A stretch of DNA of 64,000 nt from Bacteroidota bacterium. Its GTDB lineage: Bacteria; Bacteroidota; Bacteroidia; 2-12-FULL-35-15. A program made the position numbers and the translations under genes. Positions 34,828-43,892 of this stretch are shown in pieces (within the stretch, counting starts at the first letter, position 1; each line of letters starts with the position of its first letter). A model generated the notes under the pieces. That model was given only the letters and a program-made list of their open reading frames with translations. It was not told the origin of the DNA and did not search any database. The DNA lies in NCBI GenBank assembly GCA_029237775.1, contig JAQZBR010000010.1:1-64000 (forward strand), read 5' to 3'.

Positions 34828-36672
34828 TTAATGTTTTCCAAGCCAGGCTTCTCGGGTCTCCATCTGCTTTTGCGTTGCGTCAGGAAGCGTAATGAGATTG
34901 GATCTTCTGGAAGGAATTACAGGAAATACCTTAGAACGAAGTTTTACTTTTTTCGGCTTACTATTCTCTGTTTCTTTTCTTAGCACAACCACTTTAAGCA
35001 CATCACCTTCTTTCACTTTTTGCATGTATTGAGTGAGCACGATCTGTGCATTATCAAGGGTCAGTTTTTTTCCATTGAATCTTACGATCTCATCATACTC
35101 TTTATAACCCATTGCTCTTCCAAAGTCATCCATGTTTGGAGTGTTCACCACGATAAGATGATTGGTCGCAGGATTCAATCCGATTGAAACTCCGCCAAGC
35201 GTGATCTCTTTGGTCTTAGGCTGCGGTGCAAATCCAATTCCTGCTAATGCAAGGGTCTCGGTTAAAGGAAGAGGCTCTGAACCGGCAACGTGGCGTTTGA
35301 AAAAATCACCTATTTCAGGATAAGTGAGCTTTACGATCTGGTCGAACAATTCATCATCATTAAATGAACGATCCTTGCCATACGTTTTTGAAAGGTCCTT
35401 CATCAATTCTTGAAGACCATATTTACCATCGGAGAGAGATCTTAATTTCAGATCAAGGCATAATCCTATCAATGCACCTTTCTGATACACATTCCCGTAC
35501 TGATCGCGGTATTTAGTAAGACACTCTTCACTCATCACAGTAAAAGGGAGGGAATCATTATAAGCGGCAGCACCCGACATTTTATCTTCAATTACGCGGA
35601 GATAATCATCAATACTTAACTTCCCGTATTTCACCTGTACAAGTCCGGCCGCGTATTCAGTGGTCCCTTCATATAACCAAAGGTGCTTCGACATCCGCGG
35701 GTTGCTATAGTCGAAATTGCCGATCTGTTCCGCATGAATGTTTAGTGGAGTAACGATATGGAAGAATTCATGTGCAGAAACATCGGTGATCGTTTGCGCT
35801 AGCTGCTCCTCCGGCATTTCCGGAAGGAAGTACATAGAGGAATAAGAGTGTTCCAGGGCACCGCTCGCACCAGATCCTCCCACTTTCGAGGTAAGATAGA
35901 TCAGATATGCATATTTTTTAATCGGAAGAGCACCGCCCAGATACGCTTCCTGTGCATGAAGAATATCACCAATTTTATTTGCGAGAAATTTTGATGTGGT
36001 GATCTTGTTTGGCGAATAAAGTGAAATTATGATTTGCGCACCGCCAACATTCAAAACCGTTGTATCAGGGACATTATACATCATTGGTGCATCCTGAAGG
36101 CTATAATAATCAGCAACGTTATACGTGTCAGAATTATCTTTTGAAACAACATCAGGTAAACTACAGGTGCCATAAAAACCCTGAGGATGCGTAACGTTTA
36201 TTGTATATGGCATTTTAAGCATTCCGTCAAAATACCCGAAGAGACAATGCGTATTCAGCATAAAATTTTTACCATCCTCAAAATTGCTCCCTCCAGGTTC
36301 AAACACAAACTTTTCTTTGATGCCGGAATCCCAGGTATCTTCAACTTTATAGGAGATCTTCGATAGCTGATTTGCATTACTGATCTTCCAGCTATTTTTA
36401 TCTGTTTGTTCTACAACGAGCTCTGTTCCTTGCGAATCCATTGCCTTAAACTCAGATACAAATCTTCCGAAATCGTAGATCTCATAAGTACCGGGAACCA
36501 TTTTCGGAAAATGGTAAGTGATCTCAGAAGCATTGATAGTTGGCGGAAGCAACTCAATCACCAATTTATCATCGACACATTTTGTAAGATCAACGGAGAA
36601 ACGATAATTACCATCCGCCAGTAGAATGCCAGTAAATAAGAAAAGAAAAAAGGCGGTTACAAGATTCTTCAT
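34828..36672 (-). CDS. M61-family metallopeptidase with PDZ domain
   Basis: The protein has 614 residues with a signal peptide (about 1-20). An N-terminal beta domain (YHFPKMVPGTYEIYDFGRF) precedes the gluzincin core with zinc motif HEFFH at about 298-302 and the third ligand in YEGTTEYAAG about 40 residues later. The C-terminal third holds a PDZ domain (GVSIGLNPATNHLIVV, DEIVRFNGKKL). M61 enzymes prefer glycine or alanine at the N-terminal side of cleavage. Located in the periplasm or outer membrane. Only 9 bases separate it from the kinase gene. Confidence 0.92.
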   Translation of the reverse strand: MKNLVTAFFLFLFTGILLADGNYRFSVDLTKCVDDKLVIELLPPTINASEITYHFPKMVPGTYEIYDFGRFVSEFKAMDSQGTELVVEQTDKNSWKISNANQLSKISYKVEDTWDSGIKEKFVFEPGGSNFEDGKNFMLNTHCLFGYFDGMLKMPYTINVTHPQGFYGTCSLPDVVSKDNSDTYNVADYYSLQDAPMMYNVPDTTVLNVGGAQIIISLYSPNKITTSKFLANKIGDILHAQEAYLGGALPIKKYAYLIYLTSKVGGSGASGALEHSYSSMYFLPEMPEEQLAQTITDVSAHEFFHIVTPLNIHAEQIGNFDYSNPRMSKHLWLYEGTTEYAAGLVQVKYGKLSIDDYLRVIEDKMSGAAAYNDSLPFTVMSEECLTKYRDQYGNVYQKGALIGLCLDLKLRSLSDGKYGLQELMKDLSKTYGKDRSFNDDELFDQIVKLTYPEIGDFFKRHVAGSEPLPLTETLALAGIGFAPQPKTKEITLGGVSIGLNPATNHLIVVNTPNMDDFGRAMGYKEYDEIVRFNGKKLTLDNAQIVLTQYMQKVKEGDVLKVVVLRKETENSKPKKVKLRSKVFPVIPSRRSNLITLPDATQKQMETREAWLGKH

Positions 36673-36687
36673 AGGGAGTACGAGGTA

Positions 36688-36729
36688 TAAAAAATAATAA
36701 GGGAATGGCTGCTACGGTACCATTCCCTT
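36688..36729 (-). terminator. Terminator downstream of the cyclophilin gene
   Basis: Read leftward: AAGGGAATGG, loop of 11, CCATTCCCTT, then TATTATTTTTT. It lies 127 bases beyond the cyclophilin stop and just before the M61 start. Confidence 0.6.
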
Positions 36730-36855
36730 TTTGAAAAGAACTTATTACACGTCTAACTGTGCTTCTAAGAATAATTTCGAAACAAACTTACAACAAGACT
36801 TGTTTTATTAATTCAAGATTTACACGAATGGTAATAATCTTCCTTCAACGGAAAA

Positions 36856-37293
36856 TTACCCTTCAGTAACAGTAATTTTCTGGATCTTATCACCCTGACG
36901 GATCTGCTCGATAACATCAAGCCCTTCAACAACTTTACCGAAACATGTGTGTTTTCTGTCGAGATGAGCTGTTTGAGCCCTACTCATCACAATAAAGAAC
37001 TGTGATCCACCAGTGTCTTTTCCTGCATGCGCCATAGATAAAACACCTCTGTCATGAAACTGGTTCTCACCATCTAACTCACACTTGATGTTGTAACCCG
37101 GGCCGCCTGTACCGGTACCCTTCGGGCAACCACCCTGAATAACAAATCCCGGGATAACCCGGTGAAAATTCAGTCCATCATAGAATCCTTTTTTTGCAAG
37201 GTCGGTGAAATTCTTAACAGTTCCCGGTGCATCTTTATCGTAAAATTCCACCTTCATTGTTCCTTTGTCTGTAACTATCTCTGCTTTTGACAT
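36856..37293 (-). CDS. Cyclophilin-type peptidyl-prolyl isomerase
   Basis: The protein has 145 residues from the ATG at 37293 ([11 protein letters not shown]). The cyclophilin fold is clear: [20 protein letters not shown], the active-site [18 protein letters not shown], the GGSQFFIV strand and [12 protein letters not shown]. It catalyses cis-trans isomerisation of proline peptide bonds. No signal peptide is present, so it is cytosolic. An exact -7 box on the minus strand lies 24 bases before the start, which supports the start chosen. Confidence 0.94.
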   Translation of the reverse strand: MSKAEIVTDKGTMKVEFYDKDAPGTVKNFTDLAKKGFYDGLNFHRVIPGFVIQGGCPKGTGTGGPGYNIKCELDGENQFHDRGVLSMAHAGKDTGGSQFFIVMSRAQTAHLDRKHTCFGKVVEGLDVIEQIRQGDKIQKITVTEG

Positions 37294-37317
37294 ATTTCTG
37301 ATTTTTAAAATGAGCTG

Positions 37318-37325
37318 CAAATATA
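37318..37325 (-). promoter_or_regulatory. -7 box for the cyclophilin gene
   Basis: Read leftward it is TATATTTG, an exact TAnnTTTG match. Confidence 0.5.
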
Positions 37326-37500
37326 AGCATTAGACCACAATCTCTGATTTACCCTTTCCTTTTTAAAACAAACTATTTTGATCAGAATTAAATTGTTCAA
37401 AAAAAACACGTAACCCTGAAAGGTGCCGTTATACTGCCGTTTCAAAACAACGATAAATTAATTTCAGTTCAATTATTTTCCCATTAACATTAATTAACAC

Positions 37501-37530
37501 TTGGTTTTTTCAAAAAAATTTACATCTTTG
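37501..37530 (+). promoter_or_regulatory. Candidate promoter of the M23 endopeptidase gene
   Basis: TTGG (37501-37504) and CATCTTTG (37523-37530) have the spacing of Bacteroidota -33 and -7 elements; each is one base off consensus. The gene starts at 37585. Confidence 0.4.
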
Positions 37531-37584
37531 CATATCCAGAAACATTTATGGACCCCGATAATTATATATTTTGCTGTTTAACAA

Positions 37585-38478
37585 ATGAAAAAGATAATTC
37601 TTTCTTTTTTCCTTTTTATTTCCATATTAACCCTTCGCGCGGTTAATCCAGCAGATATATCTATCCTTAACATGATTCCCGGGGATACCATCCCGCTCAG
37701 CCTTGATGAAGACGAATTAATGGATTTCAATGATTCACTCGTTTCTTTTCCTGCCTACGACCTTTATTGCGGCTGGGATACCGTTAATATCCACGCGGCT
37801 AAATTTGACGTCTCCTGCCTGAAAGACTCTACCAAGAACATTTTATTATATTCAGAAAATAGCTGCGGTTATGTACACCCCTTCGAAGGAAAGATCACTT
37901 CATCTTTTGGCCCGAGAAAAAGACGTTACCATTACGGTGTTGATATTGACCTGGAAACGGGTGATTGTGTGGCAGCCGCTTTTGACGGAAGGGTCCGCAT
38001 TGTTAAAAAAAGCAAATCTTACGGAAATGTGATCGTGATCCGACATTCTAGCGGACTCGAAACATACTACGCTCATTTATCCCAGCTGAATGTTGAGATC
38101 GGACAAGAAGTATTTGCCGGACAGGTAATTGGACTGGGAGGAAATACAGGCCGTTCACGCGGAAGTCACCTGCATTTTGAGGTGCGCTACATGGGACAGC
38201 CGATCAATCCTTCTCAGCTTATTTCCTTTGACCAGCATAAACTGATCTCAGATACCCTGACCATTTCAAGTAATACTTTCAGCTACCTTGCTGAAGCTAA
38301 AAAGGCTGCCGCTAAAAATGCGCACTCTAAAGGAAAAGGCAGGGTTCACGTGGTGAAAAAAGGAGATACCTTGTCTGCGATCGCTCGCAAATACGGAACC
38401 ACAACAAAAGCGCTTTGCCAGAAAAATGGATTGAAGTCTACTTCGAAACTTCGTCTGGGGCAAAAGATCAGAACCTAA
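37585..38478 (+). CDS. M23 peptidoglycan endopeptidase with LysM domain
   Basis: The protein has 297 residues with a signal peptide (about 1-19). The M23 (lysostaphin/LytM) domain spans about 98-215, with zinc ligands His116 and Asp120 in HYGVD and His195/His197 in GSHLHFEV, and His164 nearby. A C-terminal LysM repeat (about 252-296: VHVVKKGDTLSAIARKYG) binds glycan strands. All metal residues are present, so it is probably an active cell-wall hydrolase in the periplasm. A paralogue is at 42761-43786. It converges on the WG gene with a 4-base overlap. Confidence 0.93.
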   Translation: MKKIILSFFLFISILTLRAVNPADISILNMIPGDTIPLSLDEDELMDFNDSLVSFPAYDLYCGWDTVNIHAAKFDVSCLKDSTKNILLYSENSCGYVHPFEGKITSSFGPRKRRYHYGVDIDLETGDCVAAAFDGRVRIVKKSKSYGNVIVIRHSSGLETYYAHLSQLNVEIGQEVFAGQVIGLGGNTGRSRGSHLHFEVRYMGQPINPSQLISFDQHKLISDTLTISSNTFSYLAEAKKAAAKNAHSKGKGRVHVVKKGDTLSAIARKYGTTTKALCQKNGLKSTSKLRLGQKIRT

Positions 38479-40592
38479 TAACCGCTTTCTTTCCAGATAA
38501 AATTTCTGCTCGTTTTATTGAAATACGCATACTTCGAACCTTTTTCAAAACGAAGTACATTCTTGTTTTTAGTTTCAGTTACGGCATCCAGCTCAGCTTC
38601 CACAACAAATTTCCCTGAAAGATCGATCAACCCAATATTATCATCCAGGCTTACTTCGCATAAGCCGTCCTTAAACTCATTCACCTCTTCATACAAAGGC
38701 TCTATGATTACTTTACCATTTCGGGTAATAAATCCTACTTCATCGCTTTTGGTCACAGCCGCAATACAATCGTGGAAATCGCTCACCGACTGATACGTAA
38801 ATGGAACTACAAGCTTTTGTTTAAGATCAATGAAGCCCCATTTATCTTTCTTCATCACCGCGGCAAATCCTTCACTGTAAGGCATGATCCGGTCAAAATC
38901 CTTCGCGCTCAAATAAACACCTTTTTTATCTATGAGTCCCTGCTTTTTATTTTTCTCCGCCACAGTCATTCCATTTTTAAAAATAAGCACAGGCAGTAAT
39001 GCTTCATTATAATCAAACTCGGGCGCGATAAACACCTCACCTTTTTTGTCAGCAAAGCCATACTTTGTTTCTTTGACAACAAGTATCGCATCTTCTGAAT
39101 AGTCTCCCAGCAGATCGTATTCACAAGCAAGTACCTGTTCGCCCTTCTTATTGATGATCCCGAATTTCTTAAGTGACTTCACCTTCGCCAGACCCTCCTT
39201 AAAATTGTCCGCCCAATCATATTTATATGAAATAACAATATTCCCTTTAGTATCAATGTATCCACTTTGGCCACCAAATTCAACTGCAGCCAGCCCTTCA
39301 TAAAAATCAGCTGCCTTCGAATAAATTGCCGGAATCACCAGTTGCCCGGTTTCATTAACATATCCGTATTTCCCGTCCTTTTCTACAGAAGCCAGGCCTT
39401 CAGAAAACTCTGCTATCTCATCGTATTCGAAAGGGATCATCTTCCTGTCGGACCTGTTGATCATGCCGTATTTTTCATTCAGCTTAACGATCGAACGTCC
39501 ATCTTTAAATGGCTCCACCTCGCTGTAGTTAAAAGGGACAACAAGCTTTCCGGCTTTATTGATAAAACCCGATTTACCATTTAGTCCGCACTCGGCAAGT
39601 CCTTCAGAAAAATCATCCACCCATTCATAAATGCATGGAATGTTCAGACTGCCTTCATCATCAATAAAACCCCATTTTCCATTTTCGCGGACCGGAAAAA
39701 GCTCTTTCTTTGAAAGCTTAATGTCTTGATCTACCTCAGCCATGAAGGGGTAATCGGGGTATTCAAGCTTAAACTCTACAATGGTTTCGGTTTTGTAATT
39801 TGCAGTATATAAAGCATACAGATTTTTCCAGGCTTCCACCGCATTATGATTTCCGGGATACTTTTTCAGAAATGTATGGTACTCGGAAATAGAACCGTTC
39901 TTTGTCGCCAAATTATAAATTGAATTTTCGGCTTCGCTGATAAACGGACTGTTCGGTTGATCCCGGATAAATTTTTCAAACTCAGCCAACGTATTATTTT
40001 TCGTTGATGATAGAAATAAGGATGAAGCATATAATTCTTTGGCTTCATTCAGCTCTTTTGCAAAGGGGTATCTTTCTATGAATTCCTGAAATGCTGTATA
40101 GGTACCGACCCTCTTAGCTCCCTCAAAAGCCATTTCATTTCTCAGACTGATAGCATCAAAGCATTGCGGGGCGGTAACATAAACATCGATAAACTTGTCT
40201 AATGCCGCGATCGTTCCTTTTGACCTGTAAGTTTCAAAAGCTTTTGAATGTATAAACGATTGCAGAGAATCAATTGTATGGGCAGAAACATTATACTTTA
40301 AAAATGCTGCAAGCTCTTTTTTTCCTGCAGTTTCGAATGATCTACGCGAAACAAGAATGTATTTGTAAGCACTGTCGATATTGGAAAAGGGGTTATCGTT
40401 CCTGCTGTAAATTACACTCAGGCCGAAAGCTGCTGGAGAAGTATGTTTTGACAGGCTTTTCTCAAATAATCTTTTAGCCTCAAAATAATTGTAGATCTTT
40501 AATGCAGAAAATGCTTTATCGAGTTTGCCGGCACGGACGGAAATTACGGCAAACACCATAATAAACATCAATACCGCTTTTTTAAAAACCAT
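38475..40592 (-). CDS. WG-repeat protein
   Basis: The protein has 705 residues with a signal peptide (about 1-21). Residues of about 30-300 are helical and contain TPR-like spacing. From about 305 to the end run ten or so WG repeats (GKWGFIDDEGSLNIPCIYEW, GKSGFINKAGKLVVP, DGKYGYVNETGQLVIP, DKWGFIDLKQKLVVP). WG repeats are common in Bacteroidota exported proteins; their partners are unknown. It is transcribed alone from a promoter about 20 bases upstream. Confidence 0.9.
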   Translation of the reverse strand: MVFKKAVLMFIMVFAVISVRAGKLDKAFSALKIYNYFEAKRLFEKSLSKHTSPAAFGLSVIYSRNDNPFSNIDSAYKYILVSRRSFETAGKKELAAFLKYNVSAHTIDSLQSFIHSKAFETYRSKGTIAALDKFIDVYVTAPQCFDAISLRNEMAFEGAKRVGTYTAFQEFIERYPFAKELNEAKELYASSLFLSSTKNNTLAEFEKFIRDQPNSPFISEAENSIYNLATKNGSISEYHTFLKKYPGNHNAVEAWKNLYALYTANYKTETIVEFKLEYPDYPFMAEVDQDIKLSKKELFPVRENGKWGFIDDEGSLNIPCIYEWVDDFSEGLAECGLNGKSGFINKAGKLVVPFNYSEVEPFKDGRSIVKLNEKYGMINRSDRKMIPFEYDEIAEFSEGLASVEKDGKYGYVNETGQLVIPAIYSKAADFYEGLAAVEFGGQSGYIDTKGNIVISYKYDWADNFKEGLAKVKSLKKFGIINKKGEQVLACEYDLLGDYSEDAILVVKETKYGFADKKGEVFIAPEFDYNEALLPVLIFKNGMTVAEKNKKQGLIDKKGVYLSAKDFDRIMPYSEGFAAVMKKDKWGFIDLKQKLVVPFTYQSVSDFHDCIAAVTKSDEVGFITRNGKVIIEPLYEEVNEFKDGLCEVSLDDNIGLIDLSGKFVVEAELDAVTETKNKNVLRFEKGSKYAYFNKTSRNFIWKESGY

Positions 40593-40612
40593 CTTCTCTC
40601 TTAAAATTTGCT

Positions 40613-40620
40613 CAAAATTA
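40613..40620 (-). promoter_or_regulatory. -7 box for the WG-repeat gene
   Basis: Read leftward it is TAATTTTG, an exact TAnnTTTG match, with 20 bases between it and the ATG. Confidence 0.5.
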
Positions 40621-40693
40621 GCAACAATTAAATGACTGAATCATTTAATCCTGCTTATTAAAATAGTACCTTCACGTCCCAAAATAAAAAATC

Positions 40694-40888
40694 ATGCTAA
40701 CAAGAGGTCAGATCATTTTTGCCATTTTGTTCTTTGTTTCTTTCGTTGTTGCAATCAGCTATGCCTATATGAAAGACAAAAAAGGTAACCAGGCATTTTT
40801 TAAAGGAAGCTATAAGATCTTAATTTTCATTGTCTTCGTGTTTTTTGTTTTGTTTGGACTCGTAAAAATCAAGCACCTTCTGTTTTAG
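40694..40888 (+). CDS. Small two-helix membrane protein
   Basis: The protein has 64 residues with two membrane segments (about 6-24 and 42-60) separated by a basic loop (MKDKKGNQAFFKGS). Proteins with this sequence pattern are common in Bacteroidota and unnamed. The hydrophobic pattern and intact frame support coding. No promoter is clear; a near-match TACCTTCA lies about 25 bases upstream. Function unknown. Confidence 0.75.
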   Translation: MLTRGQIIFAILFFVSFVVAISYAYMKDKKGNQAFFKGSYKILIFIVFVFFVLFGLVKIKHLLF

Positions 40889-40986
40889 CACGGAACGGCA
40901 AACCCGCTGAAATATTCACACCCTAAAAGACTGACAGTTAAACGAATAAGCTGTCAAGCCGAAAACTTTTTTATCATTTTAGCAGT

Positions 40987-41024
40987 TATATTTGGAAATT
41001 CAAGAGATTAATTTTATATATTTG
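40987..41024 (+). promoter_or_regulatory. Two identical -7 boxes upstream of the gene at 41055
   Basis: TATATTTG occurs exactly at 40987-40994 and at 41017-41024, starts 30 bases apart. The nearer one is 30 bases from the ATG. Confidence 0.5.
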
Positions 41025-41054
41025 TAGACGAATTTTTTGGATCGAATTGAATAA

Positions 41055-41840
41055 ATGAAAAAACTACTCACATCATTACCAGTTATTTGCACAGCTTTTA
41101 CCTCTTTCGCGGGAGTGATTGTTGTGGAGGGGAAATACCAGGATAAAAATTTATACGTACAAAACGGTTATTCCGGGAATGGGATTGGTTTTTGCACTTA
41201 TGAAGTAACCATTAACGGGCGTACAACCACTGACGAGGTTAATTCAAGTGCTTTCGAAATTGATTTCACTGCGTATTCAATTAAACCGGGAACACCTGTT
41301 GTAGTTGAGATTCGTCATAAGGACGATTGCATGCCTAAGGTATTGAACCCTGAAGCGCTTAAAGCTAAATCGACATTTGAAGTTATAAATATCAATGTTG
41401 ATAAAGACGGCCTTCTTAAATGGAGCACAAAAAACGAAATGGGATCTCTTCCTTACATCGTTGAGCAGTTTCGCTGGAATAAATGGATTCCGGTAGGAGA
41501 AGTTCAGGGTGGAGGTAAAATGGATAAAAACGATTATACATTCCAGACCACAGCACATTCAGGCGAAAATAAATTTCGCGTAAAGCAGATCGGCTTTGGC
41601 GGAATATCAAGAACATCAGATAATGTAACTTACATTTCGACCGTAGGTCAGCCAACATATACTATCTCTAAGGACAAATCTGACATTAAGTTTTCAGGCG
41701 AAACACTTTATGAGGTGTATGATGCGTATGGAAACGTTGTTAAACGCGGATTTGGCAATGATCTTAATATTGTTACTTTATCAAAAGGCAGCTATTATCT
41801 TTGCTATGATAACATCATGGCGGATTTTGCTAAAAAATAG
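41055..41840 (+). CDS. Secreted protein with T9SS-like C-terminus, unknown
   Basis: The protein has 261 residues with a signal peptide (about 1-19, ending SFAG). The body is beta-rich (GFCTYEVTINGR, FEVININVDKDGLLKW, ENKFRVKQIG). The last 45 residues (ISKDKSDIKFSGETLYEVYDAYGNVVKRG and a final SKGSYYLCYDN) follow the strand order of T9SS sorting domains but lack the PNP motif, so export by T9SS is possible rather than shown. The 3' end overlaps the convergent NUDIX gene by 11 bases. Function unknown. Confidence 0.78.
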   Translation: MKKLLTSLPVICTAFTSFAGVIVVEGKYQDKNLYVQNGYSGNGIGFCTYEVTINGRTTTDEVNSSAFEIDFTAYSIKPGTPVVVEIRHKDDCMPKVLNPEALKAKSTFEVININVDKDGLLKWSTKNEMGSLPYIVEQFRWNKWIPVGEVQGGGKMDKNDYTFQTTAHSGENKFRVKQIGFGGISRTSDNVTYISTVGQPTYTISKDKSDIKFSGETLYEVYDAYGNVVKRGFGNDLNIVTLSKGSYYLCYDNIMADFAKK

Positions 41841-42471
41841 CATTCACATCTGCAACGACAGCGTTTAATTCGCTTATGATCATTGCAGTTGCCCCCCATA
41901 CAGTCAAACCCTCTACATTATAGTAGGGGGTTTTGATTTTGTACCCTCCGCTGTAAGTTATGGTCTTTACGCCTCTTATAGAGATGTCATTAAGAAGATC
42001 AAGGCCGATCGTGATCACTTTGTTAACCTCTCTGGGATCAGGAGAAAAAACGGGAATATGATCAGTGTAACCAATAATGGGGCTGACTAGAAAATTACTT
42101 GGTGAGATATAGAGATCAGTTAACCGTCCCAGAACACTCACATCGCTGCTCTTAATCCCGATTTCCTCCTCGGCTTCCCTCAGCGCAGTGTTTTCAAGTA
42201 TCTTGTCCTGTGGCTCAAACTTACCTCCGGGAAAAGATACCTGCCCGCTGTGTACCCCTTCATAAACGGGGCGTTCGATTAGCACCGTCCTGATTGAATT
42301 ATTATAAGGGTAAAGGAGAATTAAAACCGCGCTGCTCCTTGGATTCCTTTCAGATAAAGGAATTTCCGACAGCCTCTCCCTTTTTACAGGAGCCATCTGA
42401 AATTGAATTTCTTCTCCCGGCAAGGGTTGCTGTAATCTCCGCTTTAGTTCAGTAATGAAATGCTGGTTCAT
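41830..42471 (-). CDS. CoA pyrophosphatase (NUDIX, NudL type)
   Basis: The protein has 213 residues. The Nudix box FPGGKFEPQDKILENTALRE followed by AEEEIG, with the nearby upstream strand SSAVLILLYPYN, matches the subfamily that cleaves coenzyme A to phosphopantetheine and 3',5'-ADP. The NudL-type extension IGRLTDLYISPSNF is represented by GRLTDLYISPSNFLV. Cytosolic. It is divergent from the short gene at 42526, with a near-consensus -7 box (GATATTTG read leftward) about 25 bases before its ATG. Confidence 0.88.
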   Translation of the reverse strand: MNQHFITELKRRLQQPLPGEEIQFQMAPVKRERLSEIPLSERNPRSSAVLILLYPYNNSIRTVLIERPVYEGVHSGQVSFPGGKFEPQDKILENTALREAEEEIGIKSSDVSVLGRLTDLYISPSNFLVSPIIGYTDHIPVFSPDPREVNKVITIGLDLLNDISIRGVKTITYSGGYKIKTPYYNVEGLTVWGATAMIISELNAVVADVNAIF

Positions 42472-42509
42472 TTGCTTTCATCATAAAAATAGATGCAAAT
42501 ATCTTAAAA

Positions 42510-42517
42510 TATCTTTG
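42510..42517 (+). promoter_or_regulatory. -7 box just before the short gene at 42526
   Basis: TATCTTTG, an exact TAnnTTTG match, ends 8 bases before the first ATG. Either the message is nearly leaderless or translation begins at the internal ATG at 42589. Confidence 0.5.
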
Positions 42518-42525
42518 TTCCACCG

Positions 42526-42777
42526 ATGAACGAAACTTTCAGTGCTTCAAAAACGTACCAAGTCAACGAACCCTTAACACCTGTCCCCATGAAACCAGAA
42601 CAACTACAAGAAATGGTTCAATGGCTGAATCAGCAGATCACCCACATTAATCACTCTATTAATGAGGCACATAAAGAAAGTAATTATGGTCGAGAATCCC
42701 AGTACGAAGGGATGAGGGATGCGTTTATGAGATGTTTGAATAAGCTGAACACAACCGACACTACTTCATTACACTGA
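42526..42777 (+). CDS. Small helical protein, unknown
   Basis: The protein has 83 residues. After a polar N-terminus (about 1-21) come two likely helices with heptad-like hydrophobic spacing (QLQEMVQWLNQQITHINHSI and QYEGMRDAFMRCLNKL). I do not recognise a family. The start is ambiguous: the ATG at 42526 is very near the promoter, and one at 42589 (MKPEQLQEM) would leave a normal leader and still encode the helical core. The 3' end overlaps the convergent M23 gene by 17 bases. Confidence 0.65.
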   Translation: MNETFSASKTYQVNEPLTPVPMKPEQLQEMVQWLNQQITHINHSINEAHKESNYGRESQYEGMRDAFMRCLNKLNTTDTTSLH

Positions 42778-43786
42778 TCTGCTGTCCTACTTTCAGCCTT
42801 ACACGGCCGTTGGTAAAACCATTGATCTGTTTAATTGAAGCGGTTGTAGTGCCAAATCGTTTGGCTATTTCGAAAATGGTATCACCCTTTTCTACTGTGT
42901 AGAAATGCGCATTTTTAGGATATGCAGCCAGCCCCCATTTGCTTCTTTTGATGATAAGCTCATCACATAGAAGTTTTTGTTCCTGAAAAGAGATCAGGTA
43001 CTTTGGGTTCACCGGAACGCCTTTGAATCGAACTTCAAAATGTAAATGAGTTCCGGTGGAATGCCCGGTGCTCCCTCCCAATCCAACCAGTTGACCAGCA
43101 GAAATGATCTGTCCCGGTTTAACTTTTATGCGGGAGAGATGGGCATAAACGGTTTCAAGCCCGTTATAATGCCTGATGATCACGACATTTCCGAAGCCTC
43201 CGCCATTTTTTGCGATCCTCACCATTCCATCAAATGCTGCACAAACTTTATCGCCTTTATTCAGATCGATGTCAATCCCATTGTGCTGGGTACTGTCGCG
43301 CCAGCCGAAATTGGAAGTAACGGGACCGTTGAAAGGATGATGATACATGCCCATCTTACCGCCATCTAACTGCAGGCAGACAGACGTGTCTCCTTTGAAT
43401 TTAAGCATATCTTTTTCAGGAAAAAGGTTATTTACTTCCCAGCTTACATATAGATCAGATGCCGGGATAGCGGGCCTAACAGAAGAAATGGCCTGTTTGT
43501 CGGCATCGCGAAACCTGGCTGATGCAATTTCAATCTCTCTGGCGAGGTCAGAAGGGATTGTGTCCAATTCCATCAAAAAATCAATTAGTGCGTTCAGCTG
43601 CTCCCCGTTCATGCTCTGAACAAGGCTTTTAGGCTTTATTGAAGGAATAGTGTTATTGGTTATGACTGTATCCTCCGGCCCCACTACTTCTATACCAGCC
43701 ATCAGTCTGGATGAGGCAGCGCAGAACAGAAGCAAAAAAAAGAGTGCCCCTGCTCTAACAAAAGAAAGCCGGTTAATAAAGTTCAT
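42761..43786 (-). CDS. M23 peptidoglycan endopeptidase with LysM domain (second copy)
   Basis: The protein has 341 residues from the ATG at 43786 (MNFINRLSFVRAG), chosen because it gives a normal signal peptide ending near RLMAG; a frame from 43861 would add 25 residues before it. Same layout as the protein at 37585: M23 core with HNGIDID and THLHFEVRFKG, then a C-terminal LysM (YTVEKGDTIFEIAKRFG). An extra helical segment (about 50-110) separates signal and catalytic part. The metal ligands are intact. Periplasmic cell-wall hydrolase. Confidence 0.92.
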   Translation of the reverse strand: MNFINRLSFVRAGALFFLLLFCAASSRLMAGIEVVGPEDTVITNNTIPSIKPKSLVQSMNGEQLNALIDFLMELDTIPSDLAREIEIASARFRDADKQAISSVRPAIPASDLYVSWEVNNLFPEKDMLKFKGDTSVCLQLDGGKMGMYHHPFNGPVTSNFGWRDSTQHNGIDIDLNKGDKVCAAFDGMVRIAKNGGGFGNVVIIRHYNGLETVYAHLSRIKVKPGQIISAGQLVGLGGSTGHSTGTHLHFEVRFKGVPVNPKYLISFQEQKLLCDELIIKRSKWGLAAYPKNAHFYTVEKGDTIFEIAKRFGTTTASIKQINGFTNGRVRLKVGQQISVMK

Positions 43787-43839
43787 TAAAGATTTTGATG
43801 TAAGGATTGCTAAATTAACGAATTGCCTCTGTAAAAGCA

Positions 43840-43871
43840 AACGGACATTGCGATTAATCACAATGTCCGTT
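43840..43871 (-). terminator. Hairpin downstream of the aminotransferase gene
   Basis: AACGGACATTG and CAATGTCCGTT are exact inverses around ten bases. The T tract on the leftward side is short (TTGCTTTT), so termination is probable but not certain. Confidence 0.5.
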
Positions 43872-43892
43872 CCGTTTAATTCTTATTTTTTG

